Assembly: GCF_010974825.1 (NCBI RefSeq)
Contig: NZ_JAAILA010000004.1
Span: forward strand, 1-64,000
Direction: 5' to 3'
DNA: 64,000 bases
Origin: Aeromonas rivipollensis
GTDB lineage: Bacteria; Pseudomonadota; Gammaproteobacteria; Enterobacterales; Aeromonadaceae
The notes beneath the pieces are model-generated. The model was given only the letters and a program-made list of their open reading frames with translations, made no database searches and was not told the origin of the DNA. Numbering within the stretch: the stretch's first letter is position 1; each line of letters starts with the position of its first letter. Positions 58,788-64,000 of the stretch are shown one piece after another. Both the position numbers and the translations under genes were made by a program.

Positions 58788-58979
58788 ATGCAGGTCTCCT
58801 ACGGCAGATTGCAAGCCTACGCAGGCATGGGGTTCCTGTCGTTCGCCATGATAGTGCTGGGCAGCCCGATCGGAAACACCGGCACCTGGTTCGGGTCCAT
58901 GGTGATGATAGGGCTGGGGCTCTGGATCGAGCTCAGCGACTACTACGACGAGGATGAGGACGAGAACGATCAATCCTGA
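58788..58979 (+). CDS. small membrane protein of unknown function
   Basis: A 63-residue protein with a perfect AAGGAGG seven bases before the ATG. One or two hydrophobic segments (AGMGFLSFAMIVLGSPIG, FGSMVMIGLGLWIEL) precede a strongly acidic tail (DYYDEDEDENDQS). No family recognised. It is divergent from tusA and followed by a terminator, so it is a stand-alone gene. Confidence 0.7.
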   Translation: MQVSYGRLQAYAGMGFLSFAMIVLGSPIGNTGTWFGSMVMIGLGLWIELSDYYDEDEDENDQS

Positions 58980-59000
58980 ATCGGATGACGATTCACCCAC

Positions 59001-59023
59001 AAAGGCGGAGCGATTCCGCCTTT
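59001..59023. terminator. bidirectional terminator
   Basis: A 9-bp stem AAAGGCGGA / TCCGCCTTT with a 5-base loop between the small membrane protein (plus) and the sugar-binding protein (minus). Confidence 0.75.
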
Positions 59024-59024
59024 G

Positions 59025-60281
59025 TCATTTCTGCTCCGCGCCTGAGCGGGTCGAGCGCATGGCCCGCTCCAGCTGCTGCGCCGTCTGCTCCGAGTTGGCC
59101 TTGGGATCGTTGAAGAAGCTGCTCAGCACATCCATGATGCCCTGACGCATGTTGGTCGGAACGGCCATGCCCTCCGCCATGCTGGGCAGCAGGTTGCCGT
59201 CCCGCTCCGCCAGCTGGAAGTCATGGTAGGAGCGGATGGCGCAGCGATCGAACTTGCTCATATCAGGCTGGGTGAGGGCTGGGATGGAGCCCTTCACCCG
59301 GTTGAACTCCTCCTGGAATCGCGGCGTCATCAGCAGGCGGGCCAGCTCGCCCTGGGCTTGTAGCTGGGCCGGATCCCGCTGCTTGAACATGGCGATGGAG
59401 TCCAGGTTGTAGCTGAAGAGGCCTTGGCTTCCCGGGCTTGGCAGGCAGTCGATGTCCTCTCCGGGTCTGTAGTTGCCGGCGCTCAGCTCCCCCTTCACCC
59501 AGTCCCCCATGATCTGCATGGCGGCGCCGCCGCTCTCCAGCAGGTTGGTGGCCTGGTGCCACTTCAGGCCGGCGTATTTTTCCGGCACATAGGCGCGCAG
59601 CTGCTGGAAGCGGGTCAGCACCCGCACCATGTCGGGGCCGGTCAGGGTGGCGCTGTCCTGCTCCAGGAAGGCCTTGCGATAGAAGGCCTTGCCCCCTTCA
59701 CCGAGTGCCACCGTCTCGAACAGCACCGCCAGCTGCCAGGGCTCGTTGCCGATGGCCAGCGGCGTGACGCCCTGCGCCTTGAGCTGCTCCGCCACCGTCA
59801 TGAAGTGCTCCCAGTCGGTGGGGGGCGTCAGCCCCAGCCGCTCGAACAACTTGCGGTTGAGCCACAGCCAGTTGACCCTGTGGATGCCGGTGGGCACCGC
59901 CATCAGGGCGCCGTTCTGGCTGAGGGTGTCACGGACCATGGGGGATAGCTGCGGGTACCAGCCGAGGTGCTCGGCCATGGGGCTGAGGTCGCGCAGGAAA
60001 CCCAGGCTGGCCCACTCGTGCAGCTCATAGCCTTTGAGGTGCGCCGCCTCCGGCGGATTGGCCGCCAGCGCCCGGCTTTTTAGCACCGTCATGGCGCTCT
60101 TGCCGCCGCCGCCCTGCACCGCGAAGTCGTTCCACTGGTTGCCCTGCTCGGCCCATTCCGACTTGAGCACTTCCACCGCCTTGGCCTCGCCACCGGATGT
60201 CCACCAGTGCAACACCTCCACCTGGGAGGCGGCGACGGGCAGGGAGAGCAGGGCGACAATGGCAAACGGGAACAACTTCAT
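59025..60281 (-). CDS. GtsA-like periplasmic sugar-binding protein
   Basis: A 418-residue family 1 extracellular solute-binding protein. The signal peptide is MKLFPFAIVALLSLPVAAS. The mature part opens VEVLHWWTSGGEAKAVEVLK and contains GGGGKSAMTVLKSRALA and GIHRVNWLWLN. By eye these match the Pseudomonas glucose/mannose-binding protein GtsA. No permease or ATPase genes are adjacent. It is instead the last gene of a response regulator - kinase - binding protein operon, so it may feed a sensor rather than (or as well as) a transporter. Its start is present three times in tandem. Confidence 0.88.
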   Translation of the reverse strand: MKLFPFAIVALLSLPVAASQVEVLHWWTSGGEAKAVEVLKSEWAEQGNQWNDFAVQGGGGKSAMTVLKSRALAANPPEAAHLKGYELHEWASLGFLRDLSPMAEHLGWYPQLSPMVRDTLSQNGALMAVPTGIHRVNWLWLNRKLFERLGLTPPTDWEHFMTVAEQLKAQGVTPLAIGNEPWQLAVLFETVALGEGGKAFYRKAFLEQDSATLTGPDMVRVLTRFQQLRAYVPEKYAGLKWHQATNLLESGGAAMQIMGDWVKGELSAGNYRPGEDIDCLPSPGSQGLFSYNLDSIAMFKQRDPAQLQAQGELARLLMTPRFQEEFNRVKGSIPALTQPDMSKFDRCAIRSYHDFQLAERDGNLLPSMAEGMAVPTNMRQGIMDVLSSFFNDPKANSEQTAQQLERAMRSTRSGAEQK

Positions 60282-60412
60282 ACTGTGACTGCCTTGATTG
60301 AAGGAGAGTGGCCGGTGCCGACCGCACGCCACCAGTGCAGCACCCCGACGCGCTGGGAGGCGGCGACGGGCAGGGAGAGCAGGGCGACAATGGCAAACGG
60401 GAACAACTTCAT
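60278..60412 (-). pseudogene. truncated copy 2 of the sugar-binding protein start, 44 codons
   Basis: ATG 60412 encodes the same signal peptide (MKLFPFAIVALLSLPVAAS), then QRVGVLHWWRAVGTGHS and onward to TGA. The TGA overlaps the ATG of the real gene (ATGA at 60278-60281). The repeat period is exactly 131 bp. The signal peptide is complete, so if translated it would be exported as a short peptide. Confidence 0.78.
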
Positions 60413-60543
60413 ACTGTGACTGCCTTGATTGAAGGAGAGTGGCCGGTGCCGACCGCACGCCACCAGTGCAGCACCCCGACGCGCAGGGAGGCGCCGACGG
60501 GCAGAGACAACAGGGCGATGACAGAAAACGACAACCACTTCAT
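60409..60543 (-). pseudogene. truncated copy 3 of the sugar-binding protein start, 44 codons
   Basis: ATG 60543, five bases after the kinase stop, encodes MKWLSFSVIALLSLPVGAS, then LRVGVLHWWRAVG and onward to TGA. That TGA overlaps the start of copy 2 (ATGA). It is the most divergent signal sequence, but its 3' half is nearly identical to copy 2. The period is again 131 bp. Confidence 0.78.
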
Positions 60544-60548
60544 AAGCG

Positions 60549-61994
60549 TTACTGCCTTGGTAGGGATAGGGTGGCCTGCAGGCCGCCCTGGGGGCGATTT
60601 TCCAGCACCAGATCGCCGCCGTGGGCGTGGGCTATGTTGCGGGCTATGCCAAGACCCAGCCCGGTTCCGGCGGAATCCGTGCTGAGGCGGTAGTAGGGCT
60701 CGAAGATGCGCTCGAACTGATCCTCCGGCAGACCGGGGCCCTCGTCCATGATGAAGAGGATCAGCATCTCCTCGTCATCCATCAGGATGACGCGCACCCG
60801 GTGGCCGTACTTGATGCCGTTGTCCACCAGGTTGCCGATGCAGCGTTTGAGGGCCAGCAGCTTGCCGCGATAGGGCCACTTGCAGTGCCCCTCTATGGTA
60901 AGCAGATCCTCGTGCAGGTTCATGGCCTCCGCCATCTGTTCCAGCAGGGCATTGATGTCGATGAGCTCGAGGTTCTCGTGAATGTCGGTCTCTTTCACCG
61001 TCTGCAGCGCCCCCTTCACCATCAGCTCCAGCTCGTCCAGATCCTTGTTGAACTTGGCTATCTGGGCTTCGTCGTCGAGCAGTTCGACCCGCAGCCGCAG
61101 CCGGGTGATGGGGGTCTTGAGATCGTGGGAGATGGAGCTGAACAGCCGCTCCCTGTCGTCTATGAAGCGGCGGATGCGCTGCTGCATGATGTTGAAGGCG
61201 CGGGTCGCCGCCACTATCTCGGAGGCACCCTCCTCCTTGAGGGAGGGCTGATCTATGTCCTTGCCGAGGTTGACCGCCGCCTTGGCGAGGCGACGCAGGG
61301 GCCGGGTCTGCCAGCGCACCAGCATGAAGGTGAAGAAGCAGAGGAAGACAGTCATCAGGGCGATGAAGCGCACCTGGTTGCTCGGCATGACGGTGTCATC
61401 CAGCGTCATGTAGGGGGCGGGCAGCAGGGCCGCCAGATAGAGCCACTCACCCGGCTCTATCTCGATCTGGGTCACCAGCACCGGTGGGTTGATAGGCTCC
61501 AGCGACAGGGTATAGCGGGCCCAGGAGGAGGGGAGATCTGCCAGCAGGGTGTCGTTGTTGAAGACGTGCAGCTCCTCGGGACGGGAGAAGTCCACCTTGA
61601 TGGCCATGGCGTCGGAGAGTTTGCGGGTCAGTACCTCCTCCACCTCCTTCAGCACCAGCGTCTTGCGCTCGCTGTCCGGGATGGCGCTGATGTGGATCTC
61701 TTCTTCATTCAGGGAGACGAAGAAACGGCTGCCCCCCATGTTGCGCAGCTGGTCCAGCGCTATGTGGCGGTACTGCAGCGGCAGGGACTTGAAGAAGTTG
61801 ACTGTGGAGGCGGCGGAGAGCGCCAGGTTGCGGGTGGTGCTGAGCATGCCCTCCAGCTCCCGCTTCTGGATCTGCTGCATCCAGATGCCGGTGAGTATGG
61901 TCTGGGAGAGCAGGATGGCGAGCAGCAACAGCAGCAGCATCCGTGACAGCAGGGAGCGGGGGACCAGTGCCTGCCAGAATCGCCGACCTCTCAT
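60549..61994 (-). CDS. sensor histidine kinase
   Basis: A 481-residue membrane kinase. One helix at residues 18-36 and another near 210-230 frame a periplasmic sensor of about 170 residues. A HAMP-type linker follows, then the H-box SISHDLKTP with H290, the N-box NLVDNGIKYG, DEGPGLP and GTGLGLGIA. It starts about 50 bases after the response regulator and ends 5 bases before the duplicated binding-protein starts. The likely role is sugar sensing, by analogy with the Pseudomonas GtrS/GltR pair that controls gts genes (inference). Confidence 0.91.
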   Translation of the reverse strand: MRGRRFWQALVPRSLLSRMLLLLLLAILLSQTILTGIWMQQIQKRELEGMLSTTRNLALSAASTVNFFKSLPLQYRHIALDQLRNMGGSRFFVSLNEEEIHISAIPDSERKTLVLKEVEEVLTRKLSDAMAIKVDFSRPEELHVFNNDTLLADLPSSWARYTLSLEPINPPVLVTQIEIEPGEWLYLAALLPAPYMTLDDTVMPSNQVRFIALMTVFLCFFTFMLVRWQTRPLRRLAKAAVNLGKDIDQPSLKEEGASEIVAATRAFNIMQQRIRRFIDDRERLFSSISHDLKTPITRLRLRVELLDDEAQIAKFNKDLDELELMVKGALQTVKETDIHENLELIDINALLEQMAEAMNLHEDLLTIEGHCKWPYRGKLLALKRCIGNLVDNGIKYGHRVRVILMDDEEMLILFIMDEGPGLPEDQFERIFEPYYRLSTDSAGTGLGLGIARNIAHAHGGDLVLENRPQGGLQATLSLPRQ

Positions 61995-62045
61995 GGGATC
62001 TCGTGCCTCTTGTCAGTCAGCATGCTGTTGCTACCTTTTTACCCT

Positions 62046-62768
62046 TCACGGGATCTCGTGCACTTCCGCGATCAGCATGTAGCCGCTGCCGCGTATGGTC
62101 TTGATGATGCGCGGGCTCTTGCCGTTGTCGCCCAGCTTCTGGCGCAAACGGCTGATCTGCACGTCGATGCCGCGCTCCATGGGCAGGCTCTCGCGGCCCC
62201 GGGTGGCATCGGAGATGGTGTCCCTGTCCAGCACCACGCCGGGCTGTTGCAGGAACATGCCGAGCAGCAGGGCGTCGCTGCCGGAGAGATCCAGCAGGCT
62301 GCCGTCGTCGTGGGTCAGCTGGTGGCTCAGGGTATCCAGGGTCCAGTCGGCGAAGCGCAGGCGGCGGCTCGGCTCTTTTTCTTTCTCCGGCTGGCGGAAT
62401 TCGGCACGGCGCAGCAGCGCCTTGATGCGGGCCTGCAGCTCGCGCGGGCTGAACGGCTTGGCGATGTAGTCGTCGGCGCCGAGTTCGAGGCCGATCACCC
62501 GATCCGCCTCATCGGAGGCAGCGGTGAGCATGATGATGGGTACCTGGGAGTCGCGACGGATCTGCTGGCACAGGGTAAAGCCGTCGTCGCCTGGCATCAT
62601 GATATCGAGAATGATGAGGTCCGGGCTGTGCAGGGCGAGTTGCTGGCGCATCTCGTTGCCCTCGGCCGCCGTCAGTACCTGAAAACCCGCCCGGGTCAGG
62701 TATTCGTTGAGCAGCTCGCGGATCTCCTGATCGTCGTCGACGATAAGCAGTTGTTTGCTCGTTGACAT
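62046..62768 (-). CDS. OmpR-family response regulator
   Basis: A 240-residue DNA-binding regulator. The receiver domain has the acidic pair in LLIVDDDQEI, phospho-acceptor D55 in LIILDIMMP, and the Lys in ADDYIAKPFSP. The C-terminal winged helix has the recognition region VQISRLRQKLGDN and RTIRGSGYML-like IIKTIRGSGYML. I chose ATG 62768 (MSTSKQ), the usual distance before the receiver. ATG 62780 is an alternative, and the ribosome-binding site is not clear for either. It is the first gene of the operon with the kinase and sugar-binding protein. Confidence 0.92.
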   Translation of the reverse strand: MSTSKQLLIVDDDQEIRELLNEYLTRAGFQVLTAAEGNEMRQQLALHSPDLIILDIMMPGDDGFTLCQQIRRDSQVPIIMLTAASDEADRVIGLELGADDYIAKPFSPRELQARIKALLRRAEFRQPEKEKEPSRRLRFADWTLDTLSHQLTHDDGSLLDLSGSDALLLGMFLQQPGVVLDRDTISDATRGRESLPMERGIDVQISRLRQKLGDNGKSPRIIKTIRGSGYMLIAEVHEIP

Positions 62769-63052
62769 ATGTATGTGCATCCACCCATTTTTTTGTGCAG
62801 ATTGAACCTGTCGGGGGAGCAAAAAGCAAGCAAGGCCCCCCTCTAATGTGAAGTTATGGGCAATATAGCCCCCGAATCGGCCCTGATCGGGATATCGGAA
62901 TAAAAAAGGCCGACCCAAACGGGCCGGCCAACACGCAGATTCCGACGGCAGGTGCGCACCCCGTGTGGCGCGCTCCACAGACTCAACAACGGGCCGGACG
63001 GGCCGACCCCAAAAAGACAATACGGGCTCAGGTATGGCGTGAGCCGCTTAAA
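62769..63052. other. intergenic region between fadA and the two-component operon
   Basis: About 280 bases with no gene. A GC-rich hairpin region (GGCCGACCCAAACGGGCCGGCC around 62910-62931 and GGGCCGGACGGGCCGACCC around 62990-63008) with adjacent A/T tracts probably ends fadA transcription. The promoter of the response-regulator operon should lie near 62800-62890. Confidence 0.5.

Positions 63053-64000
<948 letters not shown>

Overview
The window looks like chromosome of an Aeromonas-type gammaproteobacterium. This is inferred from GC-rich coding sequence, gene order shared with enterics and vibrios (ubiE-ubiJ-ubiB-tatABC, rhlB/trxA/rho, ubiD-fre, glyQS, norR-norVW, tnaCAB, fadA), a Pla-1/cef-type surface lipase typical of Aeromonas, and a magnesium-type HemB. 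Nearly all of it is ordinary core genome. The unusual parts are a repeat-rich accessory islet at about 47.9-51.2 kb and several loci where the start of a gene has been duplicated in tandem.

Layout. 0.4-8.6 kb: codA, crcB, the ubiquinone/Tat operon (ubiE, ubiJ, ubiB, tatA, tatB, tatC), tatD and hemB. 8.8-14.4 kb: oligopeptidase A (prlC), a GAF-PAS-PAS-GGDEF-EAL cyclic-di-GMP protein and rsmJ. 14.5-19.5 kb: transcription and stress block with rof, gppA and rhlB on the minus strand, facing trxA and rho. 19.6-23.4 kb: an unrecognised secreted protein, ubiD, fre and ubiK. 23.7-27.5 kb: the lipase, glpG (with a duplicated 3' tail) and glpE. 27.7-34 kb: a LysE-type exporter, an AraC regulator and the livJ-livHMGF branched-chain amino acid transporter. 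34.4-41.6 kb: a LacI-family regulator, then the nitric oxide detoxification locus norR / norV-norW, with three NorR boxes and a sigma-54 promoter, followed by a YeaR-like cupin and a membrane polyferredoxin. 41.7-47.5 kb: the tryptophanase locus with a recognisable TnaC leader peptide, tnaA, two tandem aromatic amino acid permeases, an ACT-domain protein and an ArsR-like regulator.

47.6-51.2 kb is the accessory islet: a small lipoprotein, a REP-associated tyrosine transposase (RAYT), an array of at least six REP-like hairpins interleaved with three extra copies of the RAYT 5' end, and an AT-rich DUF2971 gene. 51.2-57.8 kb: glyS, glyQ, tag, an isochorismatase-like hydrolase, three small charged secreted paralogues and yiaD. 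57.9-62.8 kb: ridA, tusA (preceded by a truncated tusA copy whose stop overlaps the tusA start), a small membrane protein, and a response regulator - histidine kinase - sugar-binding protein operon in which the binding-protein start is present three times as a 131-bp tandem repeat. The window ends inside fadA.

The most interesting observation is this recurrence. At three separate loci (RAYT, tusA, the sugar-binding protein) the ribosome-binding site, start codon and first 18-33 codons have been duplicated in tandem. This leaves upstream mini-ORFs, and at two loci their stop codons overlap the next start codon (TAATG or ATGA), as in translational coupling. A fourth locus (glpG) has a duplicated 3' end. 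No CRISPR array, tRNA, rRNA or prophage was seen.
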